In this document: piece after piece, positions 34,380-42,130 of the stretch
Layout of the letters: each line of letters starts with the position of its first letter
How positions within the stretch are numbered: the stretch's first letter is position 1
Origin: Prevotella sp. UBA2739
GTDB taxonomy: Bacteria; Bacteroidota; Bacteroidia; Bacteroidales; Bacteroidaceae
Direction of reading: 5' to 3'
NCBI GenBank assembly: GCA_002353525.1
Contig: DEJV01000037.1
Location: 1 to 47,220 of the forward strand
DNA length: 47,220 bases
Notes under the pieces: generated by a model
What the model was told of the DNA's origin: nothing
The model's database searches: none
The model's input: only the letters and a program-made list of their open reading frames with translations
Translations under genes and position numbers: made by a program

Positions 34380-34420
34380 AAAACCCTTCGGAACGCATTC
34401 CTATCGTTCTGAAGGGTTTT
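34380..34420 (+). terminator. Terminator of xylBA
   Basis: Stem 34380-34395 (AAAACCCTTC, G mismatch, GAACG) with 34405-34420, loop of nine. TTTTTACTTTT continues through and beyond the right arm. It starts 22 bases after the xylA stop. Confidence 0.88.
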
Positions 34421-34447
34421 TACTTTTAAGGGGTGCCTTTTACAGTT

Positions 34448-34599
34448 CGTAAATATGTCGTTTAGGACTCGTAAATATGTCATTTAAGGTTCGTAAACAT
34501 GCCTTCTACAATCGTAAAGTAGCCTTCTGCAATCGTAAAATAGCTTTCTACAACTCCATTTACGCCTTTTAGACCCTCGTAACATGCAGGCACGTCTGC
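34448..34599. repeat. Tandem array of seven degenerate 21-22 bp units
   Basis: Units begin at 34448, 34470, 34492, 34513, 34534, 34556 and 34578 (spacing 22, 22, 21, 21, 22, 22). Five begin CGTAAA, continue (T/C/G/A)ATG or TAG, and have TTTA- or TTCT-like centres. Unit 6 is degenerate and unit 7 starts CGTAAC. There are no unique spacers, so it is not a CRISPR. It lies between the xylA terminator and the Nudix gene; the remaining gap 34600-34704 shows nothing recognisable. Confidence 0.75.
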
Positions 34600-34704
34600 T
34601 ATAGCATCTTGTCTATATGTTTTTCGGTTTCCATCTATCTGGTCATAGTTTCCTACCTCGCCCCCTCGTTCTTTCTGTCATAGAGGATGTATGACGTAGA
34701 GGAA

Positions 34705-35214
34705 CTACAGTTGTTTAGTGCCAAAAAACTTTTGGTATTCGTCTTCGAAATTGGGAGTGAAAATACCTTTACCCATCGATTGTGCTATCTCGGCGGGCGT
34801 CCAGAAACGGCCTCCGGCCAGTTCGTCGGCGGATGGCTGAATGGGACCGTCGTAAACGGTCTTGTGCACATACACCAGCTCGCGCTCACGAACGCCCTCG
34901 AAGACGTAGGTGCCCATGCTCTCTGGATGAAAGTCGGTGATGCCCGGCTCTTCTTTCACTTCACGGTATAAGGCCATGGTGACATTCTCGCCGAAGTCGA
35001 CATGGCCTCCCACGGCCGTGTCCCACTTGCCGGGCTGGATGTCTTTCCACAAGGGGCGTTGTTGCAGATAGAGTGCGCCGGCACTGTTGAACACATGCAG
35101 GTGGATGACGGGATGGAGTACTTTTGTTCCGTTGTGGGCTTCACCACGTGTGATGCTTCCCAGAATGTTTCCCTGTTCGTCTACCACAGGGAAGAGTTCT
35201 TGTTGATTGTCCAC
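34705..35214 (-). CDS. Nudix hydrolase (YfcD/IPP-isomerase-like group)
   Basis: A single Nudix domain of 169 residues. The Nudix box is GGHVDFGENVTMALYREVKE followed by EPGI, so the REVxEExGI core is intact. The N-terminal segment (FPVVDEQGNILGSITRGEAH, HPVIHLHVFN) and the end (FWTPAEIAQSMGKG, FTPNFEDEYQKFF) resemble the YfcD/isopentenyl-diphosphate-isomerase-like group, whose members hydrolyse varied diphosphates. The substrate cannot be told from sequence. The start codon is GTG at 35212-35214; no upstream ATG is in frame before the adjoining repeat. It is convergent with xylA and separated from ispE only by repeat copy 3. Confidence 0.85.
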   Translation of the reverse strand: MDNQQELFPVVDEQGNILGSITRGEAHNGTKVLHPVIHLHVFNSAGALYLQQRPLWKDIQPGKWDTAVGGHVDFGENVTMALYREVKEEPGITDFHPESMGTYVFEGVRERELVYVHKTVYDGPIQPSADELAGGRFWTPAEIAQSMGKGIFTPNFEDEYQKFFGTKQL

Positions 35215-35220
35215 TTTGAA

Positions 35221-35454
35221 AATTGAAAATTGATAATTGATAATTGATAATTACCGAGGGTACGAAGGTACGAGGGTACGAGTGTACGAGATTACCTTTC
35301 GAACTGATAACTGAGAGTTGAGAACTGAGAGGTATGATTACTCTCAAGGCAGAGTCTCAAGCTCGAAAGGTAATCTCTCTCCTCTCACCTCTCTCCTCTC
35401 TCCTCTCACCTCTCAGTTATCAGTTCGAAGATCACTTGTAACTTGTCACTTGAA
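35221..35454. repeat. Composite palindromic intergenic repeat, copy 3 (largest)
   Basis: This copy lies between the Nudix gene and ispE. It contains TTGATAAT-type 8-bp units, GGTACGA units, the GAGATTACCTTTCGA inverted arm, the core (35332-35377), CCTCTC-type tandem units (35378-35413), then CTCTCAGTTATCAGTTCG (35411-35428), which mirrors CGAACTGATAACTGAGAG at 35300-35317. The end module (to 35454) runs into ispE and encodes its last seven residues and stop codon. Confidence 0.85.
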
Positions 35455-36256
35455 GCTGCTGGGCATATACGGCGTAGCTGTCGGGGTAGTGGGGGAGCTG
35501 GGGACGGCCGTCGAAGAGGCCGAAGACGCTGCTGCCACTGCCACTCATGGCCGCATAGAGGGCGCCGTGGTCGTAGAGGCTGTGCTTGATGGCGGCTATC
35601 TCGGGGTACTGGGCGAAGATGCTCTGCTCGAAATCGTTCGCTAGCGACTCCCGCCACGTGGCGATGGGCTGCATGACGATGTCACGGCAGTTGCGGGCGG
35701 GCAGCTGCGGATGGATAAGGGCGAAGGCCTCGCGCGTGGACACGGCAATGGGGGGCTTCACGACGACGATGGTTAGTCCGCTGAGGTCGAGGGCGATGGG
35801 GGAGAGCTGCTCGCCGATGCCCTCGGCATAGGCGGGTGTGGCCTCGATGAAGAACGGACAGTCGGCGCCCAGCCCGGCAGCCATCTGTTGCAGTTGCGGG
35901 GTGGAGAGCTGCAGGTGGAACAGGTCGTTGAGAAGGCGGAGCGTGAAGGCGCCGTCGCTCGATCCGCCGCCCATGCCGGCCTGCATGGGGATGCTCTTCT
36001 GCAAATGAATATGTACGGGAGGCAGCTGAAAGCTCTTCTCCAGCAGACGGTAGGCCCTCACCACGAGGTTGCGCTCAGGGTCTTCGTCGGCCAGGGAGGA
36101 GTTGACAAACAACCTCGTCTCGTCGGCCTCGACGATTTCCAGCGTGTCGAAGAGGGGAACGGGGTAGAAGACGGTCTGCAGATTGTGATAGCCGTCGGGG
36201 CGCTTTCCCACAATGTTCAACCCGAGGTTGATTTTAGCACATGGATTTATTTTCAT
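35432..36256 (-). CDS. ispE: 4-diphosphocytidyl-2-C-methyl-D-erythritol kinase
   Basis: A GHMP kinase of 274 residues that phosphorylates CDP-methylerythritol in the MEP isoprenoid pathway. Motifs: catalytic K8 in CAKINLGLNI, DGYHNLQTVF (21-30), the ATP loop PMQAGMGGGSSDGA (90-103), D132 in LGADCPFF, and AMSGSGSSVFGLF near the C-terminus. The start is the ATG at 36254-36256. The frame stays open for over 550 codons upstream, antisense to dnaB, which I treat as chance. The final seven codons (LQVTSYK) and the TGA lie within repeat copy 3; the identical 24-base string occurs in copy 1 at 31099-31122. It is divergent from dnaB. Confidence 0.95.
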   Translation of the reverse strand: MKINPCAKINLGLNIVGKRPDGYHNLQTVFYPVPLFDTLEIVEADETRLFVNSSLADEDPERNLVVRAYRLLEKSFQLPPVHIHLQKSIPMQAGMGGGSSDGAFTLRLLNDLFHLQLSTPQLQQMAAGLGADCPFFIEATPAYAEGIGEQLSPIALDLSGLTIVVVKPPIAVSTREAFALIHPQLPARNCRDIVMQPIATWRESLANDFEQSIFAQYPEIAAIKHSLYDHGALYAAMSGSGSSVFGLFDGRPQLPHYPDSYAVYAQQLQVTSYK

Positions 36257-36276
36257 CGTTTTTTTGGTTGATTGTG

Positions 36277-36305
36277 CAAAAGTACAAAAAAAAATTGTAA
36301 TTTTG
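36277..36305. promoter_or_regulatory. Divergent -7 boxes of ispE and dnaB
   Basis: The gap of 57 bases between the start codons holds a minus-strand TACTTTTG (36277-36284, for ispE) and a plus-strand TAATTTTG (36298-36305, for dnaB). Both match TAnnTTTG. No good TTTG lies at -33 for either. The dnaB box ends only 8 bases before its ATG. Confidence 0.6.
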
Positions 36306-36313
36306 TCCCCACT

Positions 36314-37801
36314 ATGGCAGAAAACAACAACAACCGAAAACGACCAGCACCGATAGACTCGAAGTACGGGCATCTGCAACCTCAGGCAAGAGAGATAGAA
36401 CAGGTGGTGCTGGGTGCATTGATGATAGATAAGGACGCCTTCTCGATGATCAGCGAGATTGTGCGCCCCGAAACTTTTTATGAGCCTCGTAACCAGAAGG
36501 TGTACCAGGCGATACAGACGCTGAGCATGGCCGAGAAACCCGTCGACATCATTACGGTGACGGAGCAGCTGAAGCATGACGGCACCCTGGAGGAGGTGGG
36601 CGGCCCTGCCTATATCGTGGAACTGAGCTCGCACGTGGCGTCGTCGGCCCACATTGAGTATCACGCGCATATCCTGGCCCAGAAGTTCCTGGCCCGACAG
36701 CTGATATCGTATGCCAGCATGATTGAGACGAAGGCCTTCGACGAGACGGTGGACATTGACGAGCTGATGCAGGAGGCAGAGGGTAGCCTCTTCGAACTGT
36801 CGCAGAAGAATATGCGGCAGGACTATACGCAGATTGACCCTGTGCTGGCTCAGGCAGTGAACATTCTGCAGAAAGCTGCTGAGAACGCCGGTGGACTGAC
36901 GGGTATCCCCACGGGCTATACCGACCTGGACGACAAGACGTCGGGATGGCAGAACTCCGACCTGGTGATCCTGGCGGGCCGACCCGCCATGGGTAAGACG
37001 GCCTTTGCCTTGTCGCTGGCGAAGAATATCGCGATAGACCAACGCATACCCGTGGCCTTCTTCTCGTTGGAGATGAGCAACGTGCAGCTGGTGAACCGAC
37101 TGATATCGAATGTGTGCGAGGTGTCGGGTAAGAAAATCCTGAACGGACAGCTTGACGACGAGGAGTGGAAACGCCTGGACAAAAACCTCAGAAAGATGCA
37201 GGGCGCCCCGATGTATATCGACGACACGCCGGGACTGAGTATCTTTGAGCTGCGAACGAAAGCTCGCCGACTGGTGAGGGAGAAAGGGGTGAAGATGATC
37301 ATGATAGACTATCTGCAGCTGATGAACGCCAACGGCATGAAGTTCGGCAGCCGTCAGGAGGAGGTGTCGACCATCAGCCGCTCGCTGAAGGGACTGGCCA
37401 AGGAGCTGGACCTGCCGATACTGGCGCTGAGCCAGCTGAACCGTACGGTGGAAAACCGTGAGGGCATCGACGGCAAGCGACCGCAGTTGAGCGACCTGCG
37501 TGAGTCGGGTGCCATCGAGCAGGATGCCGACATGGTGCTGTTTGTGCACCGTCCGGAGTATTATCATATTCTGCAGGACGAGAAAGGTAACGACCTGCGC
37601 GGAATGGCTCAGATTATCATTGCCAAGCACCGTAAGGGTGCCACGGGCGACGTGCTGCTGACGTTCCGCGGCGAGTTTACACGATTCCAGAATCCTAACG
37701 ATGACTTCCTGCCTCCCACGGGCGGCGGCGAGATTGTCGGCTCGAGAATGAATGGCGGCGACGCCTTCCCGCCACCTCCACCGGGAGGAGCGCCGTTTTA
37801 A
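36314..37801 (+). CDS. dnaB: Replicative DNA helicase DnaB
   Basis: A RecA-fold hexameric helicase of 495 residues that unwinds the replication fork 5'-3'. The N-terminal helical domain covers about 20-125 (QAREIEQVVLGALMID), a linker follows, then the ATPase domain with GIPTGYTDLD, Walker A GRPAMGKTA (222-230), SLEMS, Walker B MIMIDYLQLM, ALSQLNRTVENR and SDLRESGAIEQDADMV. The tail is Pro/Gly-rich (PPPPPGGAPF). The start is the ATG at 36314; an in-frame ATG at 36272 lies upstream of the -7 box. TAA is followed immediately by TTGATAAT-type units. No intein was seen. Confidence 0.96.
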   Translation: MAENNNNRKRPAPIDSKYGHLQPQAREIEQVVLGALMIDKDAFSMISEIVRPETFYEPRNQKVYQAIQTLSMAEKPVDIITVTEQLKHDGTLEEVGGPAYIVELSSHVASSAHIEYHAHILAQKFLARQLISYASMIETKAFDETVDIDELMQEAEGSLFELSQKNMRQDYTQIDPVLAQAVNILQKAAENAGGLTGIPTGYTDLDDKTSGWQNSDLVILAGRPAMGKTAFALSLAKNIAIDQRIPVAFFSLEMSNVQLVNRLISNVCEVSGKKILNGQLDDEEWKRLDKNLRKMQGAPMYIDDTPGLSIFELRTKARRLVREKGVKMIMIDYLQLMNANGMKFGSRQEEVSTISRSLKGLAKELDLPILALSQLNRTVENREGIDGKRPQLSDLRESGAIEQDADMVLFVHRPEYYHILQDEKGNDLRGMAQIIIAKHRKGATGDVLLTFRGEFTRFQNPNDDFLPPTGGGEIVGSRMNGGDAFPPPPPGGAPF

Positions 37802-37831
37802 TTGATAATTGATAATTGACAATTGATAATT
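37802..37831. repeat. Short run of ATTGATAA-type units after dnaB
   Basis: About four degenerate 8-bp units (ATTGATAATTGATAATTGAC and so on) follow directly on the dnaB stop codon. The same units open repeat copies 2 and 3, but here no core follows. The next stretch, 37832-37950, shows nothing I recognise. Confidence 0.7.
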
Positions 37832-37950
37832 TGGGGGTGCCACTGCGGCTTTCGTGGGTACGGCTTTCGTGGATACGGAGGCACCGAGTATGAGCATGTG
37901 TAATGCGGCAAATATTGATGGCAAGCGGTAGCTTTTATCTCTGCTGTTGG

Positions 37951-38139
37951 GCTTTTGCCCTTACAGGGCGAGAGGGGGACGCCTGGTTTACCCAGGGTGT
38001 TGCCCTGGGCTATAGGCTCGCTGGCCTTTCAGGCCGTACTGCAGCTTGAGTTATTATGCATTATGCATTATGAATTATGAATTAAAAAGCCTTTCAGGCC
38101 GTACTGCAGCTTGAGTTATGATGCATTATGCATTATGAA
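37951..38139. repeat. Cluster of short palindromes with a duplicated 50-bp unit
   Basis: GCCCTTACAGGGC (37957-37969), CCCAGGG/CCCTGGG (37991-38009, loop TGTTG) and GGCCTTTCAGGCC-type hairpins follow one another. A unit of about 50 bp starting GCCTTTCAGGCCGTACTGCA occurs at 38024-38073 and 38089-38139 with one mismatch. Each unit ends in ATGCATTATGCATTATGAA. This resembles REP-type elements of Bacteroidota. No transposase is nearby. The rest of the 457-base gap (38140-38258) shows nothing recognisable. Confidence 0.7.
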
Positions 38140-38258
38140 CCAGCGGTCATGGCTCGCTCGTTGCAGCGTCGCCAAAGGCGGTGGCAACAATAAAGGGCGA
38201 GACGTAATGATGCATTAAAACGAACTCCTGAAACATGAATAACTAAAAAGACAAAGAT

Positions 38259-38945
38259 ATGAATAGATTTTTCACCTTATTATTATTGTCAGTACTGAGC
38301 ATGACTGTTTCTGCTCAGCGGCTGAGCGTGTCGGTGCTGGGCGACTCTTATTCCACATTTGAGGGATTTATGACACCAGCCAGCAATGAGTTGTGGTATT
38401 ACTGTAAGCCTCGTGGCAACACCGACGTGAACGAGGTCACGCAGACCTGGTGGTGGCAAACCATTAAGGAGATGGGATGGAAGCTGGACACCAACAACTC
38501 GTACTCGGGAGCTACCATCGGCTATTATGGCTACTCGGGCAACGACTACAGTCAGCGGTCGTTTATCACCCGCATGGACCAGATTGGCAAGCCTGACATC
38601 CTCTTTGTCTTTGGCGGAACGAACGACAGCTGGGCCGGTGAGAAGGTGGGCGACTACAAATGGGGCGACTGGCAGTATGGCGACTTCTACACCTACCGTC
38701 CGGCCATGGCCTACATGCTGAACTATCTGCTGCTGCATCATCCCAACGTGCAGATTTACGTCTTGATCAACGACGGACTGCGCGACGATATCACCGAGTC
38801 GAGCAAGGAGATATGCCGCCACTACGGCGTGCCCTTTATCCTGCTGAATGCCATCGACAAGCAGAACGGACATCCCACCATCAAGGGCATGCGACAGATT
38901 GCCGAGCAGGTGATGGCGGCCGTGAAGGCGAAGGGCGCAGAATGA
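38259..38945 (+). CDS. Exported SGNH/GDSL hydrolase
   Basis: A protein of 228 residues with a signal peptide (MNRFFTLLLLSVLSMTVSAQ) and an SGNH hydrolase fold. Block I is VLGDSYS with S30, block II SYSGATIG, block III FGGTNDSW with N122, and block V D200 with H205 (DKQNGHPTIKGM), so the four conserved residues are in place. Such enzymes are esterases or lipases, and in Bacteroidota often deacetylate polysaccharides; the substrate here is open. It stands alone behind a repeat-rich gap and no TAnnTTTG box was found directly upstream. It lies 40 bases before the leu operon promoter with no obvious terminator between. Confidence 0.88.
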   Translation: MNRFFTLLLLSVLSMTVSAQRLSVSVLGDSYSTFEGFMTPASNELWYYCKPRGNTDVNEVTQTWWWQTIKEMGWKLDTNNSYSGATIGYYGYSGNDYSQRSFITRMDQIGKPDILFVFGGTNDSWAGEKVGDYKWGDWQYGDFYTYRPAMAYMLNYLLLHHPNVQIYVLINDGLRDDITESSKEICRHYGVPFILLNAIDKQNGHPTIKGMRQIAEQVMAAVKAKGAE

Positions 38946-38983
38946 TAATTTGTAAGATTTTGAATCAAAAAAGTGATAAATTA

Positions 38984-39015
38984 TTTGTCGGAATCAATCT
39001 TTTTGTGTACTTTTG
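38984..39015 (+). promoter_or_regulatory. Promoter of the leu operon
   Basis: TTTG (38984-38987), 20 bases, TACTTTTG (39008-39015): an exact match to the Bacteroidota -33/-7 consensus with standard spacing, the best in the window. Transcription would start near 39020, about 20 bases before the leader ORF and 220 before leuA. Confidence 0.8.
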
Positions 39016-39039
39016 TCGGCGCTAAATAAAAAACGAGGA

Positions 39040-39126
39040 ATGATGAAGTCAGGCATTACCATTCAGCACCTAGTGAACATTCTACGACTGCATGATGTGG
39101 CCGGAAGTGTTGATGTGTGCGTATAG
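39040..39126 (+). CDS. Leucine-operon leader peptide (28 residues)
   Basis: A small ORF, ATG ATG AAG to GTA TAG, is preceded by GAGGA. The peptide begins MMKSGITIQHLVNILRLHDV and ends AGSVDVCV. Eleven of 28 residues are Leu, Ile or Val, including three Leu at codons 11, 15 and 17, two of them the codon CTA. It lies between a consensus promoter and a terminator hairpin ahead of leuA, the arrangement of ribosome-mediated attenuators. Stalling at the Leu codons would leave 39102-39109 free to disrupt the terminator; completed translation would tend to cover it. The coding status is inferred from composition and position. Confidence 0.72.
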   Translation: MMKSGITIQHLVNILRLHDVAGSVDVCV

Positions 39127-39144
39127 TTATGCTGACGTATAGTT

Positions 39145-39191
39145 ATAAAGCCTTTCTCACTTCCGTTGTGTGAAAGGCTTTATTCTTTTTT
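39145..39191 (+). terminator. Attenuator terminator of the leu operon, with antiterminator partner upstream
   Basis: Stem 39145-39156 (ATAAAGCCTTTC) with 39172-39183, one mismatch, then CAC/GTG (39158-39160 with 39168-39170), loop TTCCGTT, followed by a T-rich tail to 39191. CACTTCCG (39158-39165), part of the left arm and loop, is a perfect complement of CGGAAGTG (39102-39109) inside the leader ORF. Forming that pair excludes the terminator. leuA starts 48 bases after the tail. Confidence 0.78.
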
Positions 39192-39239
39192 CATCTCCCC
39201 CGTAAGGACCAACTAAACGTTTAAGGTAAAAAAGGAACA

Positions 39240-40736
39240 ATGAGCGACAGATTATTTATTTTCGACACGACCCTGCGTGACGGCGAGCAAGTGCCAGGAT
39301 GCCAGTTGAACACCATCGAGAAGATACAGGTGGCCAAGGCTCTGGAGCAGCTGGGTGTCGATGTGATAGAGGCAGGATTTCCCGTTTCGAGTCCCGGCGA
39401 TTTCCATTCGGTGATTGAGATTTCGAAGGCTGTGACGTGGCCCACCATTTGTGCGTTGACACGCGCGGTGAAGAAGGACATCGACGTGGCGGTGGAGGCG
39501 CTGCAATATGCCAAACGGAAACGCATACACACGGGACTGGGCACGAGCGACTATCACATTCAGTATAAGTTTAACTCTACCCGCGAGGAGATGATAGAGC
39601 GGGGCGTGGCGGCCGTGAAATATGCCAAGCGGTTTGTAGACGATGTGGAGTTCTACTGCGAGGATGCGGGCCGTACGGACAATGAGTATCTGGCACGGGT
39701 GGTGGAAGCGGTCATCAAGGCCGGAGCCACCGTGGTGAACATTCCCGACACCACGGGCTACTGTCTTCCGCAGGAGTACTACGAGAAGATAAAATACCTG
39801 AAAGAGCATGTGGACGGTATCGACAAGGCCATCCTCTCTACCCACTGCCATAACGACCTGGGCATGGCCACGGCCAATACCTTCAACGGCGTGATGGCGG
39901 GCGCACGACAGGTGGAGGTGACCGTGAACGGCATTGGCGAGCGGGCCGGCAACACCTCGCTCGAGGAGATTGCCATGATCTTGAAATGCCACAAGGCTCT
40001 TGACATAGAGACCAACATCAACACGACGAAGATTTATCCCACCAGCCGCATGGTCAGCTCGCTGATGAACATGCCGGTGCAACCCAACAAAGCCATCGTG
40101 GGACGCAATGCCTTTGCCCACTCCAGCGGCATCCATCAGGATGGCGTGCTGAAGAATGTGCAGACGTATGAGATTATGAACCCGAAGGATGTGGGCATCG
40201 ACGATAACTCTATCGTGCTGACGGCCCGCAGCGGACGCGCGGCGCTGAAATACCGGCTCACCGTGAACGGTGTGGATGTGGACGAGCGTAAGCTGGACAA
40301 GATTTACGAGAAGTTCCTGCAACTGGCCGACCAGAAGAAAGAGATCTCCGACGCCGACGTGCTGATGCTGGCTGGAGCCGACACCGCCGACGCGCACGCC
40401 GTGAAGCTCGACTTCCTGCAGGTGACCACCGGCAAGGGCGTGAAGAGCGTGGCCAGCATCGGTCTGGATATCGCCGGACAGAAGTTCGAGGCCGCCTCGT
40501 CGGGCAATGGTCCGGTGGACGCCGCCATCAAGGGTCTGAAGAAAATCATCATGAAGACCATGACGCTGAAGGAGTTTACGATCCAGGCCATCTCGAAGGG
40601 TTCCGACGATGTGGGAAAGGTACACATGCAGGTGGAATACGATGGCAACCTCTACTATGGCTTTGGTGCCAATACCGACATCGTGACGGCCTCTGTAGAA
40701 GCATATATTGACTGTATAAATAAGTTTAAGAGATGA
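39240..40736 (+). CDS. leuA: 2-isopropylmalate synthase
   Basis: This enzyme condenses 2-oxoisovalerate with acetyl-CoA, the first committed step to leucine. It has 498 residues: a DRE-TIM barrel with DTTLRDGEQ (9-17), metal ligands H202 and H204 in STHCHND, and NGIGERAGN; then a LeuA dimerisation/regulatory domain (about 380-498) that in the family binds leucine. A purine-rich AAGGA lies a few bases before the ATG at 39240. It is the first structural gene behind the attenuator and overlaps leuC by 4 bases (ATGA, 40733-40736). Both transcriptional attenuation and feedback inhibition are therefore expected. Confidence 0.96.
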   Translation: MSDRLFIFDTTLRDGEQVPGCQLNTIEKIQVAKALEQLGVDVIEAGFPVSSPGDFHSVIEISKAVTWPTICALTRAVKKDIDVAVEALQYAKRKRIHTGLGTSDYHIQYKFNSTREEMIERGVAAVKYAKRFVDDVEFYCEDAGRTDNEYLARVVEAVIKAGATVVNIPDTTGYCLPQEYYEKIKYLKEHVDGIDKAILSTHCHNDLGMATANTFNGVMAGARQVEVTVNGIGERAGNTSLEEIAMILKCHKALDIETNINTTKIYPTSRMVSSLMNMPVQPNKAIVGRNAFAHSSGIHQDGVLKNVQTYEIMNPKDVGIDDNSIVLTARSGRAALKYRLTVNGVDVDERKLDKIYEKFLQLADQKKEISDADVLMLAGADTADAHAVKLDFLQVTTGKGVKSVASIGLDIAGQKFEAASSGNGPVDAAIKGLKKIIMKTMTLKEFTIQAISKGSDDVGKVHMQVEYDGNLYYGFGANTDIVTASVEAYIDCINKFKR

Positions 40737-42130
40737 ACACACTGTTTGATAAAATCTGGGACAAGCATGTGGTGCAGGTGGTGGACGACGGTCCCACACA
40801 ACTGTATATAGACAGGCTCTACTGTCATGAGGTCACCTCGCCGCAGGCTTTCACGGGCATGAGGAAGCGCGGACTGAGGTGCTTCCGCCCGGAGCAGATT
40901 GTCTGCATGCCCGACCATAACACACCTACCCACGACCAGGACAAGCCCATTGTGGATCCGGTATCGAAGAAGCAGGTGGACACGTTAGAGAAAAATGCCA
41001 AAGACTTCGGACTGACCTATTTCGGAATGATGTCGCCTGACAACGGAATCATCCATGTGGTGGGTCCCGAGAAAGGATTGTCGCTGCCCGGCATGACGAT
41101 TGTGTGTGGCGACTCGCACACGTCGACGCATGGGGCTGTGGGAGCTGTGGCTTTTGGCATCGGCACGTCGGAGGTGGAGATGGTGATGGCGTCGCAGTGC
41201 ATCTTGCAACAGAAACCCAAGTCGATGCGCATCAACATCAACGGAACACTGCAAAAGTGTGTCACGGCCAAAGACGTGGCCCTCTACCTGATGGCCCAGC
41301 TGACCACAAGCGGCGCCACGGGCTACTTCGTGGAGTATGCCGGCGAGGTGGTCAGAAACATGTCGATGGAAGGCCGCCTCACCCTGTGTAATCTGTCGAT
41401 TGAGATGGGTGCGCGTGGCGGATTTGTCGCTCCCGACGAGGTTACGTTCGAGTATCTGAAAGGACGCGAGTATGCGCCGGTGGGCGACGATTGGGAGAAA
41501 GCGGTGGCCGAATGGCGGCAACTGAGGAGCGACGACGACGCGGTGTTTGACAAAGAACTGACGTTCGACGCTGCCGACATTGAGCCGCGTATCACCTATG
41601 GCACCAACCCCGGCATGGGCATCGGTATCACGGAGTGCGTGCCCATGGGTGTCTCGGCCGACGGTGAAGCGGACAAAGGCTTTGCCAAGGCGCTTGCCTA
41701 TATGGGCTTCCGTCCGGGACAGTCGCTGATAGGCGAGAAGGTGGACTACGTGTTTCTGGGCGCTTGCACCAACGGGCGCATAGAGGATTTCCGTGCTTTT
41801 GCCAGTGTGGTGAGGGGACGGAAGAAAGCCCCCGAAGTGACGGCCTGGCTGGTGCCCGGCTCGTGGGCCGTGGAACGGCAGATACGCGAAGAAGGACTCG
41901 ACGTCGTGTTGCGTGACAGTGGCTTTGAGATTCGTCAGCCAGGTTGTTCGGCCTGTCTGGCCATGAACGATGATAAGATTCCTGCCGGAAAGTTGTGTGT
42001 GTCGACCAGCAACCGCAACTTTGAAGGGCGCCAGGGCCCCGGGGCTCGCACCATCCTTGCGTCGCCCTTGGTAGCTGCCGCCGCCGCCGTGACGGGAGTC
42101 ATTACGGATCCGAGAGAATGGGACAACTGA
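40733..42130 (+). CDS. leuC: 3-isopropylmalate dehydratase, large subunit
   Basis: The aconitase-family large subunit of 465 residues isomerises 2- to 3-isopropylmalate together with LeuD. The [4Fe-4S] cluster ligands are C345 (LGACTNGR), C405 and C408 (GCSACLAMN). Other motifs are MPDHNTPTHDQD and VCGDSHTSTHGAVGA. Translation is coupled to leuA through the ATGA overlap. Its TGA (42128-42130) lies within the first bases of repeat copy 4: the string CAACTGATAACTGAGAG begins in the last leuC codon. The length matches E. coli LeuC (466), so the repeat has not extended or truncated it noticeably. Confidence 0.97.
   Translation: MNTLFDKIWDKHVVQVVDDGPTQLYIDRLYCHEVTSPQAFTGMRKRGLRCFRPEQIVCMPDHNTPTHDQDKPIVDPVSKKQVDTLEKNAKDFGLTYFGMMSPDNGIIHVVGPEKGLSLPGMTIVCGDSHTSTHGAVGAVAFGIGTSEVEMVMASQCILQQKPKSMRININGTLQKCVTAKDVALYLMAQLTTSGATGYFVEYAGEVVRNMSMEGRLTLCNLSIEMGARGGFVAPDEVTFEYLKGREYAPVGDDWEKAVAEWRQLRSDDDAVFDKELTFDAADIEPRITYGTNPGMGIGITECVPMGVSADGEADKGFAKALAYMGFRPGQSLIGEKVDYVFLGACTNGRIEDFRAFASVVRGRKKAPEVTAWLVPGSWAVERQIREEGLDVVLRDSGFEIRQPGCSACLAMNDDKIPAGKLCVSTSNRNFEGRQGPGARTILASPLVAAAAAVTGVITDPREWDN

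Noticed and set aside
34448..34599. CRISPR array
   Set aside because: The units are contiguous and degenerate, with no unique spacers between constant repeats and no cas genes in the window.
36257..37924. Long open frame upstream of ispE on the minus strand
   Set aside because: It is antisense to all of dnaB, has no family resemblance and is rich in Arg/His/Gln, a typical shadow of a GC-rich gene. ispE family members start at 36256.
39252..40799. Minus-strand open frame of 515 codons opposite leuA
   Set aside because: It is a reverse-complement shadow of leuA with no recognisable motif and no promoter.
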